The position numbers and the translations under genes are program-made. Below, in pieces: positions 8,849-17,597 of a DNA stretch of 64,000 bases. Source of the stretch: Terriglobales bacterium (GTDB lineage Bacteria > Acidobacteriota > Terriglobia > Terriglobales > Acidobacteriaceae); the NCBI GenBank assembly GCA_035764005.1, contig DASTZZ010000055.1, forward strand, positions 1-64,000, in the 5' to 3' direction. A model generated the notes under the pieces. It did no database searches and was not told the DNA's origin. It worked only from the letters and a program-made list of their open reading frames with translations. Numbering within the stretch: position 1 is the stretch's first letter; every line of letters begins with the position of its first letter.

Positions 8849-10075
8849 ATGACGCAACCAGAGCACTCGATTCCATCCGCATACACCGGCCTGTATGCGA
8901 TGCGCTCCACGGCCAACTCCAGCCACTCCGGAGACGTTAGGTTCCTGTGGCGCACCGATCGGCTGGCGGAAGCGGTAGTCGACGATTTTGCGCGCTTACC
9001 AGAACAGCAGTGGCGCGCGATCCTTGAGATGGCGCTTGCCTCAGGGATTGAAGCCGTGCCGCAGGCGCCCGAGTCGATGCGTCGGCTCTTTGCACAACTC
9101 GAACACACGCCGGAGTGGATCGATGTAGGGCGCTGCAACCTTGGCGGCGCGACGTTCCTGCGCTGCAGGCTTGGCTTTGCCGCGCTTGCCCTGCTCTCTC
9201 TGCCACTGATCTACAGCTGGCCAGCGGGCAACAAGCCACTCGCGTTGTCTGGAGAGCTGGTCCATCGCGCCTCGCAGCGGTTGAAGGACACAACCCGCTA
9301 CGTTTTCGCGGTCTCTCAGCGCGACGGGCTGGCACGATTTTCCCAAGGATTCACCATGAGCGTTCGCGTTCGTCTCATCCATGCGCAAGTTCGACGCCTG
9401 CTGCTCGATTCCGGCGCGTGGCAATACGAAGCCTGGGGCGCGCCAATTAATCAATGGCATATGGCGGGAACAAATTTGATGTTTTCCGTTGGAGTACTCG
9501 ATGGTTTGTCGCAGCTTGGCTATCGCTTCACGCGCGCAGAGCGTGAAGCACTGGTTCATTTGTGGCGATACGCCGGGTATCTACTCGGTGTAGACCAGGA
9601 GCTTCTCGCGAGCGATGAGTCGCAGGGGCGAACTTTACTCGAGCGGATGTTCAATTTCGAGCCAATGCCGGACGAAGACTCACGTGCGCTCGTGAATGCG
9701 CTGATGCACACCTCATTCGAATACGTGTCCAACTTCAAAGTTGGACGACTGTGCAGCGTAAAGCTGTGTTACGGGATGTCGCGCACGCTGATTGGCGAAA
9801 CACGGGCATCAGCGCTCGGGTATCCCCGGACCGCCTGGCGCTGGCTGATACCGATCGTGCATCCTGCCACATGGTTGATCGAAACGGCTCGAATCTTCAG
9901 CACTCGCGTACAAGCATTGGCAACAGTTGCCGGACCCAAGGCGTTTCGTCATCTGCTCAGCGATCGCGGACTGAAAGGAAGGACCGGCGATTTTCCCATA
10001 CCGCGACGCCTCGCTGTCCGCCAGCAAACTGACACTCCATCTGTTCGCGAGCAGATTCACAGAGGATCGGAATGA
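8849..10075 (+). CDS. MpaB/DUF2236-family heme oxygenase-like protein
   Basis: The product has 408 residues and resembles the DUF2236 family (fungal MpaB, bacterial latex-clearing protein Lcp), which are b-type heme dioxygenases. Supporting motifs are 'VRLIHAQVRR' (candidate heme-ligand His), 'GAPINQWHMAGTNLMFSVG' and 'HLWRYAGYLLGV'. A hydrophobic segment at about 108-125 may be buried or membrane associated. Lcp cleaves polyisoprene; the substrate here is unknown. The stop overlaps the next start by ATGA, indicating translational coupling to the flavoprotein, which could supply electrons. ATG 8849 is used; ATG 8900 is possible. Confidence 0.75.
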   Translation: MTQPEHSIPSAYTGLYAMRSTANSSHSGDVRFLWRTDRLAEAVVDDFARLPEQQWRAILEMALASGIEAVPQAPESMRRLFAQLEHTPEWIDVGRCNLGGATFLRCRLGFAALALLSLPLIYSWPAGNKPLALSGELVHRASQRLKDTTRYVFAVSQRDGLARFSQGFTMSVRVRLIHAQVRRLLLDSGAWQYEAWGAPINQWHMAGTNLMFSVGVLDGLSQLGYRFTRAEREALVHLWRYAGYLLGVDQELLASDESQGRTLLERMFNFEPMPDEDSRALVNALMHTSFEYVSNFKVGRLCSVKLCYGMSRTLIGETRASALGYPRTAWRWLIPIVHPATWLIETARIFSTRVQALATVAGPKAFRHLLSDRGLKGRTGDFPIPRRLAVRQQTDTPSVREQIHRGSE

Positions 10076-11664
10076 GCGAATTAACTCACGTCGTCTGTCT
10101 CGGTGGTGGATGGGTAGCGATTCATCTCGCCCGCGCGCTGCGACCTGCCATTCGTCGGGGCAAGGTCAATCTCACCGTGATCAGCCGCGACAACTATTCC
10201 ACCGTGCATGGCCTGATCGCGGAGATGCTCACCTGCAAGATCCATCCGCTGCAAATCAACGCGTCGGTCCGAGAGGTTATTGCTCCGGCTGTCCTTCACA
10301 ATGCAGAAATCGAGAGCATAGACGTTGCGACGCGGCAGGTGCGCACACGGCGGCTGCTCGACGGGCGGGTTCATACATTGTCATACGATCACCTCGTGGT
10401 CGGCGTCGGTTCAGTGGAAGACTTCTCGCGCTATGCAGGCATCGCCGAACATACCTTTCCGCTTAAGACCTTCGCTGATGCTTATCGGCTGCGCAATCAC
10501 CTCCTGACGGTGCTTGAGATGGCAGCTATCGAGTCCGATCCGGAAGAACGGCGGCGGCTGTTGACGTTTGTGATCGCCGGAGGAAACTATGCGGGAGTTG
10601 AAGTCGCAACCGATCTCGCCGACTACTTCCGCAGGCTCACCCGCAGACGTTATCGCGAGTTGCGGACCACAGAATTTCGCGTGGTGTTATTGGAACACGG
10701 AGCGCGCATCCTTCCCGAATTGGGCAAGCGCTATCCCAAGCTCGTGAGCTACGCGGAGAAGCGTGTGGCGGGGCTCGGCGTCGAGGTTCACCTCAACACC
10801 GGACTTGATGCCGCGACAACTGAAGGAGCGGTCACCAGCGCCGACAAGCGCATATCCACACATACCATCATCACCTGCACGGGGATGAAGTCGTCGCCTT
10901 TGCTCGAACAATTCCCGTTCCGGCGGGATCAGCGCGGACGGCTTGTCACCGATGAATTCTGTCGTGTGCCGGAGGCAGACAACATTTGGGCGGGCGGCGA
11001 TTGCGCGGCGGTTCCCCACCCGGACGGTGGCTCGTGCCCTCCGCTGGCGCACTACGCGCAAAAGGCCGGCGAGAACATCGGCACAAACATCCTTCGCGTG
11101 CTCGCGAGCAAGCCGTTAAAAAAATATTCATTCAATGGACTGGGAGAGGCATGCACGCTCGGTCATCGTTGCGCCATCGCGCATATGAAAGGTCTCCAAG
11201 CGCACGGATATTTCGCCTGGGTCGGATGGCGCTTTATTGTGCTCACGATGTTCGTGCCGAGTTGGACGCGTCGCGTCCGACTCATGTCGGACTGGTGGTG
11301 GACATTGATCCTTGGTAGAGACGTGGTGAATCCCCGCATCGTGGAACGAGGAACTGTTGGCCATTTGCTGTATGAGGCAGGTCAGATCATTGTCGCCGTC
11401 GGCGACACTCGGCCGTATCACTACCTCGTTGAATCCGGAGATGTCGAAATCATTTCTGAAAACAAAACGCGGCTTGGCTCCGTGCCCCAGGGTGGCTATC
11501 TGGGTCACACCACTCGGCCAAGTGTCGATTGTTGTATTCGCGCAGCGAGCCGCGTGCGCCTCCTTGTCCTCGATGATGACGCCGCGAAAGCGCTCAGCTT
11601 GGTGCGGCCTGACATCGCCATGCTGCTCAAAGAAGGAGCGGGCGCTGCGACGGCCTGCAAATGA
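10072..11664 (+). CDS. NDH-2-like FAD/NAD(P) oxidoreductase with cyclic-nucleotide-binding-like tail
   Basis: The product has 530 residues. The N-terminal dinucleotide fold 'VCLGGGWVAIHLARAL' binds FAD, a second Rossmann motif 'FVIAGGNYAGVEVATDL' (about residue 165) binds NAD(P)H, and 'NIWAGGDCAAVPHPDG' is the FAD-closing motif. This is the pattern of type II NADH dehydrogenases. Residues ~385-415 are hydrophobic/aromatic and may attach to the membrane. From about 427 the tail 'YEAGQIIVAVGDTRPYHYLVESGDVEII' matches the beta-barrel of cyclic-nucleotide-binding domains. ATGA overlaps at both ends couple it to its neighbours. It likely passes electrons to quinone or to the neighbouring oxygenase. 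Confidence 0.75.
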   Translation: MSELTHVVCLGGGWVAIHLARALRPAIRRGKVNLTVISRDNYSTVHGLIAEMLTCKIHPLQINASVREVIAPAVLHNAEIESIDVATRQVRTRRLLDGRVHTLSYDHLVVGVGSVEDFSRYAGIAEHTFPLKTFADAYRLRNHLLTVLEMAAIESDPEERRRLLTFVIAGGNYAGVEVATDLADYFRRLTRRRYRELRTTEFRVVLLEHGARILPELGKRYPKLVSYAEKRVAGLGVEVHLNTGLDAATTEGAVTSADKRISTHTIITCTGMKSSPLLEQFPFRRDQRGRLVTDEFCRVPEADNIWAGGDCAAVPHPDGGSCPPLAHYAQKAGENIGTNILRVLASKPLKKYSFNGLGEACTLGHRCAIAHMKGLQAHGYFAWVGWRFIVLTMFVPSWTRRVRLMSDWWWTLILGRDVVNPRIVERGTVGHLLYEAGQIIVAVGDTRPYHYLVESGDVEIISENKTRLGSVPQGGYLGHTTRPSVDCCIRAASRVRLLVLDDDAAKALSLVRPDIAMLLKEGAGAATACK

Positions 11665-13004
11665 ATCCGTTTGAGACTACGCTGTTGGACGCTCTCTTGA
11701 ACCGGCGTTCTCGCAGGGTCGGCCTCGGGATGACGATCCCGTTGGGGCCGTTCGAATACCAAAGTCCGCACCGACCAATTCCTCTTACCGAAGACGAAGA
11801 AGCGGCACTGGCATTCGCGGCGTGCGGTGTCACCGGATACGCGCTGGCCGATCTCTCATATGGGCCGGCGCAAGGCGGCAGCATGCTGGTCGGCCGACTT
11901 GGGCGCACGGTTGCCAGCCCAGATGCTGTTCACTCCGTAGCCGTAGTGGTAATCAACGACAGCGGAACGTGGCTGCTCAAACGGCCGCAGGACTTCTCGA
12001 TATCAGAACTTTCGGAGCTCATGGGCATGGCGCGCGCCAGAGAGTTGACGGAGCTGTATCGGCGCAGCCGGATTCAGCTCTCTAACCATCGAATCGCTCC
12101 GCCGCTCGAACCGGGATACAACTTTTCTATCAATCGTTGGTCACTGTATGCACCAGGCACGACATATTTTTTGCCCATCATTGAGACTACTGCTCTCACC
12201 ATCAATGCATTTCTTGAGCTGTTCGATGAAGGCATGGGAGTCTTCCTGCGCGATGAACGTGCGTGGTTCCGGCCAGCGGGCATAGGTCGGTTCGCGCGCA
12301 GTAACGGCGGGCATCTTCACGATGCTCCGGGTGATGAACGCACCGCCACCATTCAGATGGCGGAGACCTCTTTGCTCGAATCCATGGCAACCGAGCACGG
12401 GATGGTTCTTCAGAATCTCGCGCTCATGACCGAAGCGCTCGGACTCGGAGGTTTTCCCAACTTCGCTCGCCACGAGTTCAGCTGGTTTCAGGCCTTGGAA
12501 TTTCGCATGGCGAAGCTGCCGGCGACACGTTACGCAGGAGCTCCGCGGTGGTTCTCTACCCTTGCTGGCTGGTTCGGCAAGGACATTGCGGTACCATTCC
12601 CGCTCGGTTTGGAGCGCGGCAGTCGCGTTCTGCTGCAGCCCTTCTGCCCGCCCTATTATGCCTCGATGCGTAAAGCGGTCAAGGCCTTCGTTGATACTAA
12701 GTTTGGTCCCGCCGGAGCGTACCGAGATGGAACAGAGCAAAGTTCCTGGCGCAACCCAGGATCGATCGCCGAAAAGATCGCTGCTCCATCGAGCGCGGCC
12801 GTCGACGCAACCATTGCTTATTGCGAATACATTTATCAGCGCTATGGACGCTTTCCCGCATACACGGCGCCGTTCCGTACAGTAATTGGATTTCAGGTGT
12901 GTCGCGTCGATACCGATTACTACGATCGCTTTCACCGCGAGGAGGTGCTTCCCAATTCAGTTCGCGACGCTACCGCACGGGCGCTGTCCAGAAGTTTGAA
13001 GTAG
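11661..13004 (+). CDS. Uncharacterised protein, weakly nitroreductase-like
   Basis: The product has 447 residues and I do not recognise a family with certainty. 'LLNRRSRRVGLGMTI' near the N-terminus, 'EEAALAFAACGVTGYALAD' and 'MVLQNLALMTEALGLGGFPNFA' recall flavin nitroreductases ('RRSxR', 'NLxLxAxALGLG'). The protein is about twice the usual length and has an aromatic-rich C-terminus ('YCEYIYQRYGRFPAYTAPF'). Last gene of the coupled cassette. If the resemblance is real, it would be a flavoprotein working with the oxygenase and the NDH-2-like enzyme. Confidence 0.5.
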   Translation: MNPFETTLLDALLNRRSRRVGLGMTIPLGPFEYQSPHRPIPLTEDEEAALAFAACGVTGYALADLSYGPAQGGSMLVGRLGRTVASPDAVHSVAVVVINDSGTWLLKRPQDFSISELSELMGMARARELTELYRRSRIQLSNHRIAPPLEPGYNFSINRWSLYAPGTTYFLPIIETTALTINAFLELFDEGMGVFLRDERAWFRPAGIGRFARSNGGHLHDAPGDERTATIQMAETSLLESMATEHGMVLQNLALMTEALGLGGFPNFARHEFSWFQALEFRMAKLPATRYAGAPRWFSTLAGWFGKDIAVPFPLGLERGSRVLLQPFCPPYYASMRKAVKAFVDTKFGPAGAYRDGTEQSSWRNPGSIAEKIAAPSSAAVDATIAYCEYIYQRYGRFPAYTAPFRTVIGFQVCRVDTDYYDRFHREEVLPNSVRDATARALSRSLK

Positions 13005-13040
13005 GAGTTCGCAACTCGTAATCTCGGCAACTACTTTCTA

Positions 13041-13379
13041 TTATTCGACTAACGCCATCATTCCAGCCTGTTCGGCGACCCCATACGACGATCCTGGCGC
13101 TGACGTGAGAACTCCGTTCATCCAAAGAAATACGCAGACACTCTTATCGGAAATGCTCGAGGCAAACAGCAAAGTGCCTGACTCGCTAAATCGCACATTA
13201 CTCATCTCGCCTGCCCCGATTGGACCAGCTAAATGGGAATGCCCCGAGGCTGGATCGAAGGTATAGACGTGTACTCCATCGTTTTCTGTAAAAAGCAGGT
13301 ATTTTCCAGTCGGTCCCACACCACAGGATTCCCAACTTGAGACTGCGCCTGCGGAGATCCTTGGAGCTAGCTTAGCGTC
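13041..13379 (-). pseudogene. Truncated beta-propeller lactonase (C-terminal fragment)
   Basis: The frame is open from 13379 down to the stop at 13041. Its 112 codons read 'GPTGKYLLFTENDGVHVYTFDP', 'VRFSESGTLLFASS' and 'VCVFLWMNGVLTSAPGSSYG', the last blades of a lactonase/YVTN propeller like the gene at 2478-3791. No start or signal peptide is present. The coding similarity ends where structured repeat B begins, and the first in-frame stop upstream lies in that repeat. This suggests the element, or the event that brought it, cut the gene. Confidence 0.65.
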
Positions 13380-13477
13380 TCACGTCTGCGGGAAGACCGT
13401 TTGTAGCCGCGGGGGTCCCACGTTCCTCCAACACCTGCTGTGGGCTTGCGTGAGAACACGACTGGCGAGTAGAGCAT
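13379..13477 (+). repeat. Structured repeat, copy B (right boundary of cassette)
   Basis: This 99-bp direct repeat of 8628-8725 starts with CTCACG (13379-13384) and has its partner CGTGAG at 13449-13454. It shares the block GGAAGACCGTTTGTAGCCGC and the 3' word GAGTAGAGCAT with copy A. The second hairpin keeps CCCAC/GTGGG while its loop has changed. It lies between a truncated gene and the 3' end of a membrane-protein gene, so here it is not a leader of any visible gene. Confidence 0.65.
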
Positions 13478-13520
13478 GGACGGTTAAGGGTTCGGGGCCG
13501 GAGGGAGCGGCGCGTCCGGT

Positions 13521-14210
13521 TTACCGCGAGCTTCTGTTCTTGAGCTCCAGCATATCAGAATGGCGACCAATCATCGATTGTCGTACCACATCGCCGACCA
13601 ACGGTGAACTTGGCAGAGTCGGGCGGGGCTCAGTTGGCAAATGTTTTCGTAAATGCCTCCCCGAGGTTCGCTGGGTCCCGAGAATCACCGCTGATATGGT
13701 GGCTCCGCTCACCAGCACTGGATACCAGATCTCCGCGAACCATGGTCTCGGGATCAGGAAGAGCACGTCGATGTTGCGCAGCGAGGTCGGCCAATGGATC
13801 GTCGCCCACAGGCCAGCGTAATAGATCAGGTCCCAAATTGAGAAGCACCATAGAAACAGCGCCCATCGCTCTCTGGCCCTGCGTGCGCCAATGAATGGCA
13901 CCGCGACGAGCATGATGATGGTGGCCGCTTCGCGGAAGGTCTCGGTCTTCAGCAGGCGGTCGGGCAGGACGTGCAGCGCCTGAGGATTCGCAATCTCATT
14001 CGGCTGAATCGAAAACGACTGTAGGCTGGGAAGGTTGCCGCGCAGATAATCGACGCACGCAGCCTCAACGAATCCAAATGCCGCCGCAAACGCAGCGGCA
14101 GCAACCAGCGTCTTCCACTCGATCGCAAGCCTTTCTCGCCGCCAAAAATAAAAGGAGACAACCGGAATGAGAATCAGCAGATTTACCCACCAGGGTTGAG
14201 CCAACAGCAT
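13521..14210 (-). CDS. Multi-pass membrane protein of unknown function
   Basis: The product has 229 residues. It has hydrophobic segments at about 8-22, 34-52, 95-110, 116-134 and 160-178, consistent with four to six membrane helices, and a basic C-terminal tail. The motif 'LFLWCFSIWDLIYYAGLW' is aromatic rich. I do not recognise the family. AGAGG eight bases before ATG 14210 supports the start. It lies downstream of the histidine kinase on the same strand with a 130-bp gap. Confidence 0.6.
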   Translation of the reverse strand: MLLAQPWWVNLLILIPVVSFYFWRRERLAIEWKTLVAAAAFAAAFGFVEAACVDYLRGNLPSLQSFSIQPNEIANPQALHVLPDRLLKTETFREAATIIMLVAVPFIGARRARERWALFLWCFSIWDLIYYAGLWATIHWPTSLRNIDVLFLIPRPWFAEIWYPVLVSGATISAVILGTQRTSGRHLRKHLPTEPRPTLPSSPLVGDVVRQSMIGRHSDMLELKNRSSR

Positions 14211-14340
14211 GAATGCAACCTCTATTCAGTGGGATTATAGAGACGCGCGCTAAGAGCGAAAACCCGACACGGACTACACGGATGGGCGGATGACGAAAAA
14301 CGGCTGTCGGCCTTCGGCTTAAGCGGACGAGCACCGAGGA

Positions 14341-15960
14341 TCAGACTGCCTGTTTGAGCGCCGGAGCTTCGGCGGGTAGCGAGGGCAGAAACACAGAAAA
14401 GACGGTCCAGCTCCTGCCGGGTACCGTGCTGCTCCTCACGCGAATCGATCCATGATTTTTGTCCACGATGTTCTTGCAAACCCACAGGCCCAAACCGGTG
14501 CCAACATCCTTCTTCGTTGTGAAGAAAGGTTCGAAAAGCCTTTGTCGATCTTCTGCGGGAATCCCTGGACCGGAATCTGCGATGGTGATCCGCACTCCAG
14601 TCAAGGGCTCGACCGGATGATCGCTGTGGCCGGAGACTCGAATGCGAATCTTTCCCCCGGCCGGTACCGCGTCCATACTGTTGCTTAGAAGGTTTGCAAG
14701 GAGCTGGCGGATTTCACCCGGAACGGCGTAGATATGGGAATCGTCGAGAATTTCCGGACAAATTTCAACTCCCTTGTTGCGGCTTCGAGATCCAAAGACC
14801 GCGATGAGCGGATTCAGCAACTCGCCGATGCTTACAGTGCTCGGCGTCGTGGTGTCGCGATAAAAGCCGAGTGTCTGCTTGGTCATATGCGAGATGCGGT
14901 CGAGCTCTCGTTCCGCATCAGCAAGAAATTCGCGCACATCGTCGCGCACTGCCCGGTCTTTGGCCAGATAGACAAGGTTGGTGACAGCTTCCAGGGGATT
15001 GTTAATTTCGTGAGCCACAGTCGCAGCCAGCTTTCCAACAGACGCTAGTTTCTCGCTAGTTCGTAACGCGTGCTCAGCCTTCTTCTGTTCTGTAATGTCG
15101 CGGGCGATTTTCGCAGCTCCCACGATGCGGCCTGTGTTGTCTTTCACCGGCGAGATGGTGAGAGAAACGTCGATGCGTTTGCCGCTCTTGGTTAGCCGTA
15201 CGGTCTGGAAATGCTCGATCCGTTCTCCCCGTCCGATATACGCGAGGATGCGGTCTTCGTCCTCTTGCAGCTCGGGGGGAATCACCGTACGAATGGAATG
15301 CCCGACCATCTCTTCGGGCCTATAGCCGAAAATCCTCTCTGCGGCTGGATTCCAACTGGTTACGATGCCGTTCAAGTCTTTGCTCACGATGGCGTCGTTT
15401 GAGGACTCGACGATCGCAGCCAGCCGTTGCGAAACGAGAAAAGCAGCTTTAATCTTTTCCGCCGCTTCCTTTTGCTCGTGGATGTCAAGACATCCGCCCA
15501 GATAGCCCTCGAAGGTCCCATCCGGCGCGAATCGAGGAACGCCATGATCGAGAATCCAGCGGAATTCGCCGGTGTGATGCCGCAGCCGGTAGTGCATTTC
15601 AAATGGCTGACGCGCATCGAAGGAGCTGACGTAGATCTGCAGGCATCGGTCGAAATCGTCTGGGTGGACGTTCTCCGTCCAGCCGTTCCCGTATTCCTGC
15701 TCTAGAGTACGACCGACGAAATCAAGCCAGCTTCTATTGAAGTAGTTGCAGAGCTTGTCTGTTCCGGACATCCAGACCATGACGGGCATGGCCTCGGTAA
15801 TCACTTTGAAGCGCTGCTCGCTCTCGCGGAGACTCCGCTCAAGCTCCTTGACCACATTTGGTGGCGACGCCGTAGCATTCGGCCTCTTGCCGGCAACCTT
15901 GCCAGTCGAGTCCTTTTTCCTTTGTTTGTGTACGCCGGAAGAACTCACGTGTCCTCGCAA
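14341..15960 (-). CDS. PAS-PAS sensor histidine kinase (soluble)
   Basis: The product has 539 residues. The N-terminal ~45 residues are basic and without membrane helices. PAS domain 1 spans about 45-165 with a PAC end ('FEGYLGGCLDIHEQK'). PAS domain 2 spans about 178-293 ('IVTSWNPAAERIFGYRPEEMVG'). The dimerisation domain carries phosphoacceptor His317 in 'VAHEINNPLEA'. The ATPase has N ('NLLSNSMDAV'), G1 ('DSGPGIP'), F ('FEPFFTTK') and G2 ('GTGLGLWVCK') boxes. It is likely a cytoplasmic sensor of redox or a small ligand. No response regulator is adjacent; the receiver at 8110-8529 is a candidate partner. Confidence 0.9.
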   Translation of the reverse strand: MRGHVSSSGVHKQRKKDSTGKVAGKRPNATASPPNVVKELERSLRESEQRFKVITEAMPVMVWMSGTDKLCNYFNRSWLDFVGRTLEQEYGNGWTENVHPDDFDRCLQIYVSSFDARQPFEMHYRLRHHTGEFRWILDHGVPRFAPDGTFEGYLGGCLDIHEQKEAAEKIKAAFLVSQRLAAIVESSNDAIVSKDLNGIVTSWNPAAERIFGYRPEEMVGHSIRTVIPPELQEDEDRILAYIGRGERIEHFQTVRLTKSGKRIDVSLTISPVKDNTGRIVGAAKIARDITEQKKAEHALRTSEKLASVGKLAATVAHEINNPLEAVTNLVYLAKDRAVRDDVREFLADAERELDRISHMTKQTLGFYRDTTTPSTVSIGELLNPLIAVFGSRSRNKGVEICPEILDDSHIYAVPGEIRQLLANLLSNSMDAVPAGGKIRIRVSGHSDHPVEPLTGVRITIADSGPGIPAEDRQRLFEPFFTTKKDVGTGLGLWVCKNIVDKNHGSIRVRSSTVPGRSWTVFSVFLPSLPAEAPALKQAV

Positions 15961-16053
15961 TCCGTGTTCAGGGTCAGCGACCCGAGCCTGCCGCGCGCAG
16001 ACATTATTGGATGCTGCAAACCAGCAGCTTTGCTGCTTTGCTGCAACTTAGAC

Positions 16054-16079
16054 GTCAGTCGGCGGTTATGCCGACTGAC
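16054..16079. other. Perfect 9-bp hairpin between rarA and the histidine kinase gene
   Basis: GTCAGTCGG (16054-16062) and CCGACTGAC (16071-16079) pair perfectly around an 8-base loop. There is no T run on either side, so it is not a typical intrinsic terminator. It could be an operator dyad or mRNA structure in the leader of the kinase gene, whose start is about 95 bp downstream on the minus strand. Confidence 0.4.
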
Positions 16080-16232
16080 CCGAGCCGCGATCTTACCGAC
16101 TGAACGGTCCGCCGCCTCTGCACCAGCAGCTTCGAATGAAAAATTATACAGAGCGCGTTCACTCACGCCTTGCACTCAACTTTAGTTCCCCGGCTACACC
16201 GCGAAAACCTCGGCGCTCGCGTAATTCTGGCG

Positions 16233-17597
16233 TTATTCAGATTCTTTATGATCTTTTGCGGCTTCGCTCTTTGCTCGCGCGATTTCTTCCATGCGCTTGC
16301 TGAGTTCGCGTTCGAAGCCCTCCATGGTCGGGTGGTAGTAGCGGCGATCGCGGAGGTTGTCGGGAAGACATTGCATGTCGGCGACTTTCGATTCCAAGTC
16401 GTGGGCATACTGATACCCCTGACCGTAGCCGAAGGCCTTCATCAATCCAGTCGGCGCATTGCGGAGATGAAGAGGAACAGAATCGGCGGCGGTCTTTTCG
16501 ACGTCCTCGGTAACAGTTCCGAAGGCGGTATAAATCGCATTCGATTTTGGAGCCAGCGCGAGATAAGCCACGGCTTGCGCCAACGCCAACTCGCCTTCCG
16601 GCGTGCCGAGAAAATCATAAGCATCGCGAGCTGCAAGCGTGATGCTCAGGGCTTGTGGAGATGCGAGGCCGATATCCTCGACCGCCATTCGCACAACTCT
16701 GCGAGCGATGTACAGAGGATCTTCGCCGGAGGCGAGCATGCGCCCGAGCCAATAAAGCGACGCGTCCACGTCGCTGTTGCGCACGCTCTTGTGCAGCGCT
16801 GAGATCAGGTTGTAGTGCTCCTCCCCTGACTTGTCGTACAGGAGCACGCGCTTTTGCAGCGCGTCGGTGATGATGTCTGAAGTGATGGCGGCCTTAGCAC
16901 CTTTCGCAGCATGGTCCTGCGCTAACTTCGCCGCGATCTCAAGGACGTTGTACGCGGAACGCGCATCGCCGCTGGCGTAGGCTGCGACCTTTGCCAGTGC
17001 GTCATCTTCGGCGCCGACGTCCATGGCTCCGAGACCACGCTCGCGATCAGCCAACGCTCGGCGCAGCAGCGACACTATTTGTTCTTCCGTCAGCGGTTTT
17101 AGCGTGTACACGCGCGAGCGCGAGAGCAGTGCCGAGATGATCTCGAATGACGGATTCTCGGTGGTTGCACCGATCAGACGGATGTTGCCTTTTTCGACAT
17201 GAGGAAGAAATGCATCCTGCTGGGCTTTGTTGAAGCGATGAATTTCATCGACGAAGACAATGGTCCGCGTGCCGAAGTCGCGAGCTTTGGCCGCATCGGC
17301 CATGACTTGCTTGATTTCCTTAATTCCGCTCAGCACGGCCGAAAACTCGATGAAGTCAGCTTTCGTGACTCTGGCGATGATTTGGGCAAGAGTGGTTTTT
17401 CCCACTCCGGGAGGCCCCCAGAAGATGATGGAGCCAGGATCATCGCGTTCAATCTGTAGGCGCAGGGGCTTGCCGGGAGCGAGCAGATGCTCCTGGCCGA
17501 CCACTTCGTCCAAAGTGCGCGGACGCATGCGCTCGGCCAGCGGCGTGGATGCGCTCTTCGCTGTCTCACGGTCGGGCAAAGAAGAAAACAGATTCAT
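16233..17597 (-). CDS. rarA: Replication-associated recombination protein RarA (MgsA), AAA+ ATPase
   Basis: The product has 454 residues, the normal length. Walker A is 'FWGPPGVGKTTLAQIIA' (about 59-75) and Walker B is 'VFVDEIHRFNKAQQDAFLP'. The arginine-finger region ('ATTENPSFEIISALLSRSRV') and the C-terminal helical tetramerisation domain ('LHKSVRNSDVDASLYWLGRML') follow. RarA acts at stalled replication forks with SSB and RecA. It overlaps the upstream RNA methyltransferase by 4 bp and forms an operon with it. Confidence 0.93.
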   Translation of the reverse strand: MNLFSSLPDRETAKSASTPLAERMRPRTLDEVVGQEHLLAPGKPLRLQIERDDPGSIIFWGPPGVGKTTLAQIIARVTKADFIEFSAVLSGIKEIKQVMADAAKARDFGTRTIVFVDEIHRFNKAQQDAFLPHVEKGNIRLIGATTENPSFEIISALLSRSRVYTLKPLTEEQIVSLLRRALADRERGLGAMDVGAEDDALAKVAAYASGDARSAYNVLEIAAKLAQDHAAKGAKAAITSDIITDALQKRVLLYDKSGEEHYNLISALHKSVRNSDVDASLYWLGRMLASGEDPLYIARRVVRMAVEDIGLASPQALSITLAARDAYDFLGTPEGELALAQAVAYLALAPKSNAIYTAFGTVTEDVEKTAADSVPLHLRNAPTGLMKAFGYGQGYQYAHDLESKVADMQCLPDNLRDRRYYHPTMEGFERELSKRMEEIARAKSEAAKDHKESE

